Shown: positions 1 to 11,245 of the stretch, piece after piece
Layout of the letters: each line of letters opens with the position of its first letter
Numbering within the stretch: position 1 is the stretch's first letter
Assembly (NCBI GenBank): GCA_036346205.1
Contig: JARFJB010000002.1
Location: 1,421,501-1,485,500, forward strand
Length of the DNA: 64,000 bases
Source of the DNA: Vesta saturnalis
Lineage: Eukaryota > Arthropoda > Insecta > Coleoptera > Lampyridae
Direction: 5' to 3'
Made by a program: the position numbers and the translations under genes
Notes under the pieces: generated by a model
What the model saw: only the letters and a program-made list of their open reading frames with translations
What the model was told of the DNA's origin: nothing
Database searches by the model: none

Positions 1-1299
1 AAATTTCGATTTTTGATTGTAATTATTCTTTCTGCAACCGAAGAATTTCCATCTCCTCCTTATTTTCTCCTGCTGGTGTAGCAGCATGGCTTGATCATTG
101 TATCGACCCATTAAATTTTTTTATTCACTAGCTCTTCAAAGCGTGCGCTGACAGATGTTTTACTACTAACTGATGGTTGGGTAACTAACAGTTAAATAAT
201 AATGGATAAACATTCTGGAGATTTGACTACCAGTTTAGTTTTAGTTAGTTCTTGACTGTTACTTACGTAGCAAGAAATTTTAGCTGAACATTGATAAACC
301 GACCCTTAATCTAGAAGATGTATAGTTAGTTTGAGTATATAAATGTAATATTCATTTTAATTCCAAACAGATTTGTAATGTAATGAAGCTGCATGTAATT
401 GTTAATTGTCATGTTTCGTATTTCGAATTGGATTGGCATATCAACCATTGGTCGTTGGATCAATATTTTACAGCACACTTAATTTTTGTTATATTATTAT
501 TTTCATTTTAACTTCAAATGTGATTGAAATTTTGAAAGGTGAACCTTTAAAAATTACATACAAACCTGAATTAAAATGGAGGCCACGTAAATATAGAAAG
601 TAATAAGATTAAGCTCTAAAACGTGCTTTAGCCTTTCCATATATACAAATTATTTAATTATGCTTGCTTTTTAAAGCTCTTTTGAAAATATGGCATGTAA
701 CAATTAAATTTTTTTTATGGAGATTAGTTGGAATTAGATTTAATTGAGTTGATAATGGAGAGTATAATGACGTTTGGACTTGTGAACCATTTGTAACAGT
801 TGTTTGGTACAGTAACACATAAAAAACTTCAACCATGTATAAACATATACTACAAGTAATGTACAGATTGCGCGAATTATAAATAATTACTACATAAACC
901 AGTTTAGATTTATTACACCACGTGAAATAATTATATTTTTTTTTAACTTTGTTTGGTTTGTTCATTTAATAATGGTACAAAATAAATGTGAAATTGGAAA
1001 ATTCGTTCATATGTTTACAGTTTATTTTTTTACTACAGAGCCTCAAGACAAAATATATTTTTTGTTAGATATTATTTTAGTTCTATACAAACATGAAAAT
1101 CAAAGCTTTCACGAGAAAGCTGTTAACAAATTTTTGACATATCATATTCAGAGTTAATATTTCATGAGCAACGACTATACGAAATAATTTTATCACAGTT
1201 TTCGAGAGCACGTTGCTCGGTAACAGCCCAACGCCGAAGGCGGTAGAATGTTGCTTAAAAATAGAGTTGGAAAAGGAGAGTTGCGATAAAACTATGAGT
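1..1299. other. AT-rich intergenic DNA, no gene seen
   Basis: Only short open frames without recognisable motifs occur on either strand. Base composition is AT-rich and no repeat or RNA gene was recognised. This is the left flank of the hAT insertion that follows. Confidence 0.6.
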
Positions 1300-1529
1300 T
1301 ATTCATCACTAGATTTTATGCACTATAAAATGCCGAAATATGTGCATATATATGCATTTAAAAACCTTAAAATATGCATCAAAAATGCATTATTAATTCA
1401 AAATATGCATAAATATTGAATCTTCTATTTACCTGTGTTAATTCCAAATTATAACATTAATATATAAAAAAAGTATATATGCTTGTAATTTTTTAATAGG
1501 AACAAGCTAAAATGGCATACAAACTTATT

Positions 1530-1749
1530 ATTTTAACATTCAACATTATGTGTTATTTAAAAACTACATATTTACTTATACACTATACATTTATCAAAAC
1601 TGCACCCTGTCATTACTACTTACAAAGCAATTATTATTTTAACATTATTTTAAAATTATGTGTTATTTAAAAATTACATATTACTTATACGCTATAGATT
1701 TATAAATATTACACCCTCTCATTACTATTTGCAAAACAATTTATAACTA
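1530..1749. repeat. Tandem duplication (about 110 bp) inside the hAT element
   Basis: The segment from about 1530 to 1639 is repeated with some divergence at about 1640-1749. The word TGTTATTTAA recurs at 1551 and 1661, a period of 110. The second copy overlaps the end of the transposase frame, whose stop lies at 1709, so the duplication affects the 3' end of the gene. Confidence 0.7.
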
Positions 1750-3343
1750 AATATTTTTCCAAGTTTTCGGGCAGAAAATTTTGGCGTCTGTCCGATAGTA
1801 TGTTTTTGTACAAAGAAAAACTTCTTTCTACATCCACAGAAGTTATGGGTGCATATTTTAATGCGGCTAATATGGCCAAATCTAAATTTATAACAAGATC
1901 ATCGGAATTTTCCTCAAGTTTCAGAACTTTATTATTAACTTTTAGTAACATCTGACATCCACTGTTTTTTTGTAAAATTTCATTTAATTTATTAGAAATA
2001 GTTTTACCAATATTTCCTGAAACAGCAGAAATCAGCTGTTGAAATTTATTAATTATTTGCATAGATTCATTTAATGACAATGCTTCCGTTTCTAATTTAG
2101 CAATGGTTGAACTTACAAAATAGTAATTTGCTTTTATAAATGCCAGCTCATTGCGCAATTGTGTTTTCTTTAAAATGGATTGAGCTTTTTGAACGTAAGT
2201 GCTTGAATTATCAGAAATTTCTAAATCTAACTCCTTCATTTTTTCCAAATGATCTGCATAAAAAAGAGCTGCATTTAACCAAGTACCCCAACGCGTAATC
2301 ACAGGCTCTGGTGGTAGAGGAATATTAGGTAACTTTTCTTTGTACAATTGAATTCGTAACGGAGCTTTTAAAAACACTTTCTTTATACTACTTATTGAAC
2401 TATTTACTAATGGAAATTGATTACGAATTGTTTCTGCTACTCTATTAATACCATGTGCGAGACATGTTACATGTATTAAATTTTCATAAAATAATTTTAA
2501 TTGCTGTCCAGCTTTTACCATATACGGTGCTGCATTAGACAGCATTAAAACTATTTTATCTGTTGCAACAATATCAGGAATAAAAAATTGCATGAAAGCT
2601 TCGTTTATAAAGCGAACTATTGTTGCATGATTGGTTTTCTCAAGAACTTTGGAAGCGATTAAATATGATATGCTAAACTGCGCCTCACTTAAATAACCAA
2701 TCATTAAATTTGCAACATATCGCCCGCAACAATCAGTAGTTTCATCTACTATAAAATAAAGATATTTATTTTTTGTAATTTTCTTTATATGCCCCATAGT
2801 TTCAAGATATAAATCATTAATATACCTTTTTCGAAGCGTGCTTTCATCTGGCACTTGCTTTTTACGAATTTTTCTAAAATGACCTAAAACTAGGATTTTG
2901 CAATTTCTTTAATGGAATATTGGCTTTAATAAGTGCACTACACAATTCGAAATTAAATTCCTCTTGTTCATTTCTTTTGGCCGTTTCTTGAAACAACGAC
3001 TGGCGCAAAGGTGTCTGACAAACTTTTGTTTTCTTAAATGTTTCTAATTTTCTTTTATGAAGAGAGGTTTCAATGTGCTGTAACTTGTGATTTCCTTTCG
3101 CACATGATCTAAGGAAAAATTAATTTTAAAAATAAGTATCTAATTGCGTTTAAAACTGATAAAACGGTGAATTCAATAACCTACATCAATTAATAAGGGT
3201 TTAATTTCCGAAATCAATTAAAAATATGTAATGGTACTTACTATTTTTCCACAGGCTATGCAAAACACTTTTTCATCATCCAGACGTAGCTCGGATATAT
3301 TTTTTATCCATACTTGAACTAAACTATTTTTAACTTTCGGCAT
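1709..3343 (-). pseudogene. hAT transposase (CGGBP1-like type), frameshifted
   Basis: The main open segment (2854 down to 1709, about 381 codons) has hAT hallmarks. These are an FIVDETTD acidic motif near its residue 34, a CLAHGINRV motif near residue 131, the TRWGTWL motif near residue 187, and a C-terminal dimerisation block containing SVDVERSFSLYKNILSDR. Upstream, an ATG at 3343 opens 34 codons ending CIACGKI, followed by a GTAAGT donor. A second exon-like stretch from about 3110 supplies HIETSLHKRK, so a BED-like zinc finger (C2 then H2) seems split by an intron. Frames do not join cleanly: the splice junction is off by one, and two further single-base losses lie near 2865-2895. The first residue of the open segment is GTG and is not a real start. 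I infer an inactivated transposase. CGGBP1-like proteins derive from this hAT group. Confidence 0.85.
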
Positions 3344-3955
3344 CTTGAAGTTCACTTAACAAAGCCGTACCATTCAGTTACGTCTTCGCCCAAAGAATGT
3401 TTAAAATTTTGCATTTTGTCCGTTACTGTCAAATTATTTTCAAGAAGGATTAACTAACTAAACACTTACCTTGAAAAAGTCCAAATAACTTTAACCCTTG
3501 ATTGCGGGAATTTCCTCAATCAATGCTTTAACTATCTACTTAGGTACCATTGGAATTTTCAAATACTACGAAATAGCGGCATTGAAACTTCATAATCCGG
3601 AAGTATTAACGTTGCACTTAACTGCAGGTAATAATCTTTCTTTAAACCTGTCTTATTGATATAAAAATACATTTCTTAGTTAGACACAATAACAAAATTT
3701 AAAATAAGTTAGAATAATGCATTTTAAAGCGAATTTGGAAGATATAGAAAAAATGCGAAATATATGTTAATTATGAATAAAAAGGCAAAATATGCATAAA
3801 ATTGCAATATATGTAGTATTTGGCGAAATATGCAAAAATTAATTAATGTCAAATGATTGCATTTAGTGCAATTCGTCTAAAAACAAAACGATATTCTTCA
3901 ACTATAAAAAATAAGCGATATGCATTTTGCATAAAATCCTCACTCTATTCATCAC

Positions 3956-4149
3956 GCCCAAGAGATAGTTGGTTAGGAAATTAATTACATTTTTGACAAT
4001 TTAGGAACAAGTTTGACATTGTCAACTATATTTAAACAAATTATTTATTCAAACCTAGATACATATTATTATTCCAAAGGATTTAATATTCACTAGTTAC
4101 GATTTTTAGCGGTTAAAATGTAACAAGCTGCTTTTTTCAAAGTTTTGCT
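3956..4149. other. Spacer between hAT and LINE insertions
   Basis: AT-rich sequence with no gene or repeat recognised. It separates the right target duplication of the hAT element from the truncated non-LTR element. Confidence 0.5.
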
Positions 4150-5570
4150 TCACAAATGCCAATTGCCATCACTTCCATTTTGTCTAAAATCATGGAAAAA
4201 GCCATCAATCAGCAACTGCTCACGTTCCTTGAAACTAACAAACTCCTTAGTGACCACCAATATGGGTTTAGGCAAAGTCGTTCAACAGGCGATCTTCTTT
4301 CATATGTGACCCAAGTTTGGCACAATACAGTAGAGCAGTCCGATGAAACAGTTGTAGTCGCTTTAGATATCTCAAAGGCATTTGACCAAGTTTGGCATAA
4401 GTGTTTACTTGCCAAACTCACCTCGTTTGGGTTAAATGATACGCTCATCAACTGGGTTTCTAGTTTCCTTGATAAAAGACGAATACGTGTCGTAGTTGAT
4501 GTCTTTTTTTCAAAAGAAGTTAGCATTAACGCGGGCGTACCACAGGGATCCGTTATAGCGCCTACACTTTTTCTGCTGTACATAAACGACCTTATTTCTT
4601 CAACAACTAACCCCATCCATTGCTTTGCTGACGATAGCACTCTTTACTGTAGTTCATTTCAGTCTACTCATACTGATAATCCACGTTCTATGTCAAATCA
4701 AGAAATTAAAGCTGAAATGGCAAATTCAATCAACAAAGACATTCAACGTATTCTCGAATGGGAAGCAATAATCTAGTTAAATTTAATGCTAACAAAACTC
4801 AGTGTTGCCTTATGTCCGCCAAAAAAGATCGATCATTTCCTGTTGCAAGTATGAATGGCTCAGTTCTTAAGTTTTCAGACTCTATTACTCTGTTGGGTAT
4901 GACTGTATCTTCAAATCTCTCATGGGTTGACCATCTTCTGTCAGCTACCAAAACAGCTGCTCGTAAAATAGGCTTTTTGTACAGATCTAAGCAGTACTTT
5001 ACCTCTCGACAACTCCTTCTGCTGTATAAGGCCCAAATTCGGCCTCATCTGGAATATAATTCTCACCTTGGGTTAGTGCTCCCCAATACGCTCTCGTTAT
5101 CGTTGATCGTATTCAAAAGAGAGCGATTAGGCTTATAAAGGACCCGTCCTTAACTTCTCACATACAGTCCCTTGAGCATAGAAGGATGATTTCAGTTCAT
5201 TCTTTGTATTATCGTTATTACAACGGCTATTGTGCTGGTGAATTACATTCTTTGATACCATCTCCGGCTATCTTTGCGAGAAACACTCGGTTTCCTCATT
5301 CACATCATCAGTATGCAGTACAAATCTCCACTTGTCGTACCAAACGGGCGCAATCCACATTTTTCTACACGGCTTCTAAACTCTGGAATGATCTCCCTAG
5401 TTCCTGTTTTACTCTCACTTATGATATGAGAAAGTTTAAGGTAGCCGTTCATAGGCATCTATTGGCAATTCATTATCCCTCTATCCATCCTACTAAGTGT
5501 TCCTGAGTGCTTTAGCACGATAGGCCTTATTTAGCCTGTTCAGGTCCACAATCATAAAAAAAAAGAAAAA
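4150..5570 (+). pseudogene. 5'-truncated non-LTR retrotransposon (LINE) reverse transcriptase
   Basis: The translation begins in the middle of a reverse transcriptase. It shows SILSKIMEKAIN, then HQYGFRQSRST, the DISKAFDQVWH block, NAGVPQGSVIAP and the catalytic FADDSTL box. Downstream follow the connection region (ARKIGFLYRSKQYF, YKAQIRPHLEY) and a C-terminal block ending near KLWNDLPSS and HRHLLA. This arrangement fits Jockey/I-superfamily elements of arthropods; I cannot assign the clade. The reading frame shifts near 4765 and near 5065, so the protein is broken into three parts (4156-4776, 4758-5138, 5186-5506). The 5' half of the ORF and any gag-like ORF1 are missing, as is common after incomplete target-primed reverse transcription. 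A short 3' tail ends in an A-rich stretch at about 5557-5570. ATGCCAA occurs at 4156 and just after the A tract, a weak candidate target duplication. Confidence 0.85.
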
Positions 5571-5574
5571 ATGC

Positions 5575-8500
5575 CAAAGACTATTATTATGAATTATTAA
5601 GTCGAAATCATTTATCAAATTTAAAAAGCAGTAGCTGGTCACATTTTACCAGTCAAAAATCGCATGTCTAGGGGTATATGTCAAGATTTATTTCCAGAAT
5701 GACATTTTGTTGAGTTTTCATTTTATGTGTTGTAACAGCAGAGTATGCTGGCCGAAAGTAGTGTGCCGGCTAGTCGTGAGGGCAGGACTTTGGATACGCG
5801 TGTGGAAACAGAAGTACAGTAGGAAAAGGGGAAAGAAAAAAGAGTAGTAAGAAAAAAAAAGTGATGTTGAGCGCTACGAACTTTGATTTTGCCCACAAAG
5901 TTTGAAATGGGACGAACAGTCAAAAACAAACCAAAAGGAAAAAAAATATGTTAAGAATAATTGTATAATGAACACCAATATTACGGAAAATAATTATATA
6001 ATGTAACAAAATCTGTAACTGAGGATAATTGTAGAATGTAAACTTTACCTATCAACAATTTTAAACTAACGTGAAATCGATTAACCTATTAAAATTAAAG
6101 TCAATTCTCCAAGCGGGAGTTTCACTACCACTTTAGGAAGTTATTAAAGTAAATAATAAAAAAAAAAGGAGACGAAGAATCCAGCCTAATAGTTCATACA
6201 AACAGTAATATACAATACGGTGGTAGTAGTCTCGCCAAATTTCCCCACAAACCTCAATTCAATTTGAGGACAATATGTAGTCATACAATACCTAAAAATT
6301 TTACACAGAACAAAAACTAGGTGAATGCTAGTGCATTACAGGACTTTCTTACAAAATATTAAAAAATATGTGGGTATTTTTATATCTTTGAAATATTCAG
6401 CTGTTTTATAAATACTGAATAAAAACCACAAACTAACCCTAATAACCCCGCACCCTCTCCGAGACATCCAGACGTCATGACCGATCTTAAACTTGATCTA
6501 AAGTTGTAAAATGAGCCAATAAGTCGACTTAGCGATATTGAAAAAAAGGTCGATTGCATACCTTTCTATACCTACATATGTATATGTAGGTTGCAAGTTA
6601 AAAATAAACATCTCGCTTATCTTTCAAGATAACTATGGATCGTTTAATATCATTTTAAAGCAAATTTCGGTCCCTTTCAAATAAAGTAATAATATGTGTA
6701 TATGTGTATGTTATACCAATACGAGGAACGTTTTCAATTTCCGGAAAAACCAGAAGTAGTGTTTTCATCAGGATAATATCATTTCATTAGCGCAAATAAA
6801 CAAAGTTTATTTCCAAAATCTCAAGTTTTTAACCAAAATAGTTAGAAATTTATAACAATATCAATATTAAATATTTGAAAATTCATATCTCCTATACTAC
6901 TAGCTTTAGAAGAGACAGGTGAGTGCATTCATATGAGTGGTTGGTTGGCTAGAATATATAAAAAAAAAACAGGAAAAAATGCTTGGAGAGAATTTTGAAT
7001 AAATCACTTTCGAATAATTGCTTAAGTTGGATCCTTTAAATGTAGGAAAATTTATACCGTAATTTATTGCGTAAAGAAATCTCTTTAAAGAACATTTATT
7101 TAACTACGCATATCTACTTCGAATTCTTTTATATCTTGAACGGTGTCGGAAATGTATGTTTATAAAAAAAATGTATATGTGACTGTAACTGAGGCCATAT
7201 TCAATTTTGAAAGTTTCAAAAATATTGCATTTCATGCTAGTTATTGATAACCCGAATTTTAATCTTCTATGCTAAAATTTGAATATTTGCACCCAGAATA
7301 ACCCCCTTATTTTCACCCATATTGCTTGTTTTATCGATATACTTGTGTCGTAGGCCTTCATTCCAAATTTCATAAAATCGTCCGTATAGCTTCGGCTGGA
7401 GACTGGCCACAGACACACACACAGACATTTTGAAAAATTTTCTAAAAAATTTTTTCGGGTTCTGGGAGTCTTAAAGCATCAAAATAACGCAACTTATTGT
7501 TTTCGATTTTTTTTCGACCGCAATACATTCTTGTTTAGCAAGAAAGTAAAACTAGTTATGATCCGAAAATCAATCCCCGGAAATAGGGTTAGAACTCCAA
7601 ACCAATGTTGTTTTTGTAATATTCGGTCACCACAGTAGCCCTTACGCCCCAAACACAAACTAAAACTTCAAAAAAATGACTTACTAGTTATTTTTGCGAG
7701 TCACTCCGCAGTATTGAATTTAAATTTCAGATTATTAAACAAAAATTAGATATGAATTCCTACTAGAGAGTAGCAAATACGTGAAGTTAAATGTAAATTG
7801 CAAAAAAAAACTTATAAGTGAATTTAGTCTAAATAGATTGCACAAAAAAAAATTAGTCAATGGAGTCTAAATTTAAATTACACAAAAATATAATACTTAT
7901 TGAATCCCCCTATACATAAATATGTATACATAGAAATTCGCTACTATAACCTCCAAAAAAATAAGGTTCCCTTGATAAAAATCACCTATAGCGTAAGTGC
8001 TGTTGCTTGACCTAATGTCAAGTTATAACACCAATTTGTTTTGTAATAGTCTACTAACGTGTTTTATAGGTTAAATTTAAGTGGAAGCTTGACCATATGT
8101 ACGGAGTAAGTAATTACACGACTGTATCGAACTAATAGGTAATAAACCGTAGATAACACAAATCGTAACACCTAGGTGAAGTGTTGAAGTAACAGCTCTC
8201 GTTACCTCTCGATACCTGAGATTTTGGTCGGTTTTACATGTTCCATGTGTGCATTAATCCGGAGTCTGTCCGATTTACAATTTAAGCATCACTTAGAAAA
8301 CTACTTTGTAGTAAACTACTGAATTGTTTAATTTTAGGTAATGCAGAATATCCCAAATAAGACTTGGTACGAGTTAAAAACTATATTCTGTGAAATCCTA
8401 CTTTCTGGCTACATTTAGTTGCACCAAAAATGACAAAGGAATTTTTGAATTAGGAGTAAATGTAAACAAATTGAAGCTAACTACTATTTTAAAATTGTAA
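5575..8500. other. Long AT-rich stretch without a gene
   Basis: No supported coding region was found. Poly-A and poly-T runs are frequent. At about 7370-7440 there is a CA-rich stretch with words such as ACAGACACACACACAGACA, possibly the worn end of an old dispersed repeat. One short match to a dispersed repeat family is listed separately at 6364-6430. Confidence 0.5.
6364..6430 (-). repeat. Dispersed repeat R1, short fragment
   Basis: On the minus strand this stretch matches the copy at 19445-19780, sharing words such as AAAACAGCTG and ATATAAAAATACCCA with a few substitutions. About 65 bases are alignable by eye. No coding potential is seen. Confidence 0.6.
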
Positions 8501-8516
8501 CAATTAAAACTTAATG

Positions 8517-8599
8517 ATCAAACTTGACGTCACATGTAATATATGTTGCCCGTCTATTATTGTAAATTTCTAATCAATCAAACTTGACGTCACATGTAA
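8517..8599. repeat. 60-bp-spaced direct repeats containing TGACGTCA
   Basis: A 23-base word centred on the palindrome TGACGTCA occurs at 8517-8539 and is repeated exactly at 8577-8599. TGACGTCA is the consensus of the CRE/bZIP site, but no gene is nearby, so a regulatory role is not supported. Confidence 0.65.
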
Positions 8600-8627
8600 A
8601 GTGTGCTACATAGTTATTATAAGTATT

Positions 8628-8937
8628 GTTATGAACGAATAAGTTCAAAGGTAAATATGTAATTAAAAATTATTATTAATTTTATTAAATACATAAATAA
8701 AAAGTTTACCTGGAGTAGGATTTGAACCTACGACCTGTACTTTGCTAGAGTTCCACGCTAACCAACTGCGCCATCAAGGTTCAAGCCCAATCGATATAAA
8801 TTTTGTCTTTATGTATGTAGAACTGATGTAAATTCTAAATATAATGAGATACTATCAAAATACTTGTATTAATGGAATGTTTTTGTTATGAACGAATAAG
8901 TTCAAAGGTAAATATGCAATTAAAAATTATTATTAAT
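8628..8937 (+). repeat. Direct repeats flanking tRNA-like cores
   Basis: A 53-bp sequence starting GTTATGAACGAATAAG occurs at 8628-8680 and again at 8885-8937 with one visible difference. Each copy is followed directly by a core of about 130 bp containing a tRNA-like sequence, but the two cores lie in opposite orientations. Both repeats end in an AATTAAAAATTATTATTAAT word whose reverse complement also occurs just after the second core near 9064-9090. Confidence 0.75.
8707..8780 (-). tRNA. tRNA-like sequence, Ala-type anticodon AGC (SINE or pseudogene)
   Basis: On the minus strand 74 bases fold as a tRNA. The acceptor 5' strand ACCTTGA pairs with TCCAGGT (one mismatch). The D arm is GCGC/GCGT with loop AGTTGGTTA. 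The anticodon arm has loop CTAGCAA, giving anticodon AGC, but a poorly paired stem. The T arm is GTAGG/CCTAC with loop TTCAAAT, followed by discriminator A. Internal promoter-like boxes (TGGCGCAGTTGG and GGTTCAAATCC) are present, and a T5 run follows the 3' end. It lacks the G3-U70 pair expected of functional tRNA-Ala and has dispersed relatives, so I favour a tRNA-derived repeat over a working tRNA gene. Confidence 0.6.
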
Positions 8938-8968
8938 AAAGACAAAATTTACATCGATTGGGGCTTGA

Positions 8969-9042
8969 ACCTTGATCGCGCAGTTGGTTAGCGCGGTACT
9001 CTTGCAAAGTACAGATCGTAGGTTCAAACCCTACTCGAGGTA
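8969..9042 (+). tRNA. tRNA-like sequence, Ala-type anticodon TGC (SINE or pseudogene)
   Basis: This is the better-folded copy. Acceptor ACCTTGA/TCGAGGT pairs throughout with one G-U. The D stem GCGC/GCGC, anticodon stem GTACT/AGTAC with loop CTTGCAA (anticodon TGC), and T stem GTAGG/CCTAC are all perfect. Length is 74 bases plus no encoded CCA. A T5 run at 9046-9050 could terminate RNA polymerase III. The third acceptor pair is C-G rather than the G-U identity element of tRNA-Ala. It lies in opposite orientation to the copy at 8707-8780 and shares about 130 bp of core sequence with it. It could be transcribed, but whether it acts as a tRNA is doubtful. Confidence 0.65.
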
Positions 9043-9119
9043 AACTTTTTATTTATGTATTTAATAAAATTAATAATAATTTTTAATGTGCTACATAGGT
9101 TTAATATTTAAATAGGTGA

Positions 9120-9475
9120 AAGACGTTGCTGTGTGCGGGTTTGCGAATGTTTAATTATCATGCAACTGCATACCGTTATGTGTGCGATCTTCGTGCTGCT
9201 AATGTGCGATGTTCAATTGACGTCATGTAAGTGTACTTGGTCCGTGCAATACTGTCATGTGTGCGTGATTGCGTGCGTGCATTCGTGTATTCGTGTGCAT
9301 GTGTGTGCGTGTTTGCGTGTGTGAACGTATGCGAGTATGCGTGCGTGCATGCGTGTGTGCGGCTGTGCAATACCGTTCTTTATGCGTGATTGCATGCGTG
9401 CATTCGTGTGTGCGTATATGCATGTGTGCGCGTGTATGTGTCTGTGTGTGCGTGTTTGCGAGTGTGCGTGTAGTT
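9120..9475. repeat. GT/GC-rich degenerate simple repeat
   Basis: The sequence alternates purine and pyrimidine with GTGTGC- and GCGTGC-like words. A segment starting near 9247 is roughly repeated near 9368 (period about 120). A smaller patch of the same type occurs at about 9987-10035. Open frames here on both strands are low-complexity and not real genes. Confidence 0.8.
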
Positions 9476-9479
9476 AGCA

Positions 9480-10195
9480 ATTCGATCATAATCATAATCT
9501 GTAATGCGACTTTAGTATTAAATAATAGCGATAAAATAATGCTTCCTTGTTAAGAAGGAAAAAAACTAGGTTAGATAAAAAGCTTGACCAGTGCTCTATG
9601 TAACACATTATGCAGTAACCTTGCTGAAAGTATTAGCGACTACTTTAATCAATATTCACCATTGCTGTGATATCAATAAATACCAAGAAAAACTTTGAGT
9701 CAGCCGACAAGAAACTTTCACTTTAAATAAGAGAACGAACGTAAATTACTTAGAAAGTGAAAAATGTGAAAACATAGATTTATTAGGTTTAAATTACAAT
9801 ATATCAAACATGTGGGCATCATCCAATTTTCTAAAATACAACGTTGATTTTTCACATTTGAAATTGCTATCTGATTTGCTCTTATCTTCTTAATCCTTGC
9901 CTTTGAATATGAGTTTGTATTCAAAACCCATTCTAAGAAAATTTTCATTACCTGATTTTAAACCATCTTGTTAAAGATTCCATTACGGAGCGTGCGTACG
10001 CGCGTGCGTGCGTGCGTATGTGTGTATTGTCCGTTTGTGTTGTGCGTTTTTTGCATGGTGTACGAGTTATTCTTTACGTTGAATTTTAGTGTTTATTTAA
10101 ATGTTTCCAATAACTGAATAAGGGTCAACTCTATAGGAAAATGTGTAAACATATGTTTAAAGATTAAGTTCCATAGTGCTTAGTTCCTGTAATTT
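9480..10195. other. Intergenic stretch, nothing recognised
   Basis: AT-rich sequence apart from the small GCGTGC-rich patch around 9987-10035. No coding, RNA or repeat feature could be supported. Confidence 0.5.
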
Positions 10196-10375
10196 TTATA
10201 GAAGTGGGCGGCTTTGGAATTTTTTACCTGACATGAAGTTAACGTCTATCTCACATAGATTGTTATTGTTGTTTTTACAATGTTTCCTATTTTCATTATG
10301 AACGTATTACAAAAACGGTTGCATGATTGTCCTACAAAATTATTATAATTATTTCATTTTCATTATTACGCATTT
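10196..10375 (+). repeat. Dispersed repeat R2, copy 1
   Basis: This stretch aligns by eye with 19798-20045. Both begin ATTTTTATAGAA followed by a GGCGGC word, and both share CTGACATGAAGTT, ACATAGATT, TTGTTGTTTTTACA and TGTTTCCT in the same order. The copy abuts the inverted 300-bp repeat that begins near 10365. Confidence 0.7.
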
Positions 10376-10624
10376 AACTATGTATGTTGATGCCAACTTA
10401 TCGCTGTAGTTATGCGCTAAAATGCTCCACTTAATTAAAATTTTGCGCTACTCCCGTATGGCCATGACGAAACATAGAATGTGGGTGGGGCCAAATTAAT
10501 GTTTTTAAAAAATTGCACATCCTTAAAAATTCTTAAGGCTATACGTACGCTTTAGATATGCGCTCAAATGAGCCACATGGGCCACATGAAGTGAGTTTTG
10601 CGCCGTTGCAGTTTTTGAGATATG
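10365..10624 (-). repeat. 300-bp repeat unit, single inverted copy
   Basis: Read on the minus strand this stretch matches the tandem units at 13861-14700. Shared landmarks are AATTTGGCCCCACCCAC, ATGGCCATACGGGAGTAG, GGAGCATTTTAGCGCATAAC and ATATCTCAAAAACTG. Its inner end overlaps the last codons of the open frame that ends at 10523. Inverted placement relative to the 13.9-14.7 kb array suggests the pair frames a larger element. Confidence 0.8.
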
Positions 10625-11130
10625 CTTCATTGCGCTGTCTATTGCATTGATGTGACTCAACACAAATTCGTCTAACCGAATAGGTAATTTCATATTAGAA
10701 AATATTCTATGCTTGATATCATTGAAATTACGTTCAACACAAGCACCTCTGTCGGTTATTTCTGAACCTGGATAATATTTAGTCATTATGGCGGTTCAAA
10801 GTGCAATAGTCTTTGACACTTTTTGAAATCTTCTATTAATGTTGGCAGAACTTGTTGGTTTCCACGATTACCAAACTCATTCGGTAACGATACAGTGTTC
10901 ATATATTTGGTGACAATGGCCGTAACCCAATCACTGAACGGTTGATCCTGATCGATATACAGTAACCTCTCTGCAGTGCACTAAAGTGTTAATTTCTTGT
11001 TCAGTTTAGTTCTAAGTAAAATTATGCTACACAGTTCCCATCTCTCATCAATATCAACAAACCAATAAAAGCGCAATGGGCTTGTACACTTCGGACAAAC
11101 AATTTTGTTCGCAGCATTTTACTAGATGCA
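10523..11130 (-). pseudogene. Unclassified transposon-like protein, C-terminal remnant
   Basis: On the minus strand, fragments in different frames read as parts of one protein. A cysteine pair with CPKCTSPLRFYWF lies near 11075. DWVTAIVTKYMNTVSLPNEFG and a leucine-rich stretch follow to a stop near 10790. An open frame from 10786 to 10523 then contains ERNFNDIKH and LPIRLDEFVLSHI. I do not recognise the family. The motif order is reminiscent of uncharacterised transposon proteins in insect genomes. The last codons run into the 300-bp repeat. Together with the stretch at 13576-13860, it may be the far end of the same gene, interrupted by the Tc1-like element between them. Confidence 0.4.
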
Positions 11131-11245
11131 TAAATATAATTTAACTTTAACCACCTTTTTGCTTAATTGATAGTATATGATTCTGGAAACACTTTTAGGG
11201 CGAAGAATTAAAAGAATGACACTTAAATAACGAATTTCAAATGTT

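Larger units (their letters stand above)
1310..3947 (-). mobile_element. hAT-family DNA transposon with target duplication
   Basis: The 10-base string TATTCATCAC occurs at 1300-1309 and again at 3946-3955. Taking TTCATCAC as the 8-bp target duplication expected for hAT elements, the element runs 1310-3947 (2,638 bp). Its left end reads TAGATTTTATGC. The right end, read inward on the other strand, is TAGAGTGAGGATTTTATGC, so the left tip appears to lack seven bases. Both ends carry subterminal copies of an AAATATGCA-like word. Inside lies a minus-strand transposase with several frameshifts, so this copy is probably non-autonomous now. The repeated flank, related termini and a hAT-type protein together make the call firm, although the exact tip could shift by two bases. 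Confidence 0.85.

Noticed and set aside
4209..4640. Minus-strand frame of 143 codons
   Set aside because: It is antisense to the reverse transcriptase and shows no domain.
8707..9042. Functional tRNA-Ala genes
   Set aside because: The fold and A/B boxes are good, but the G3-U70 identity pair is missing. Duplicated flanks and a truncated third copy favour a tRNA-derived repeat.
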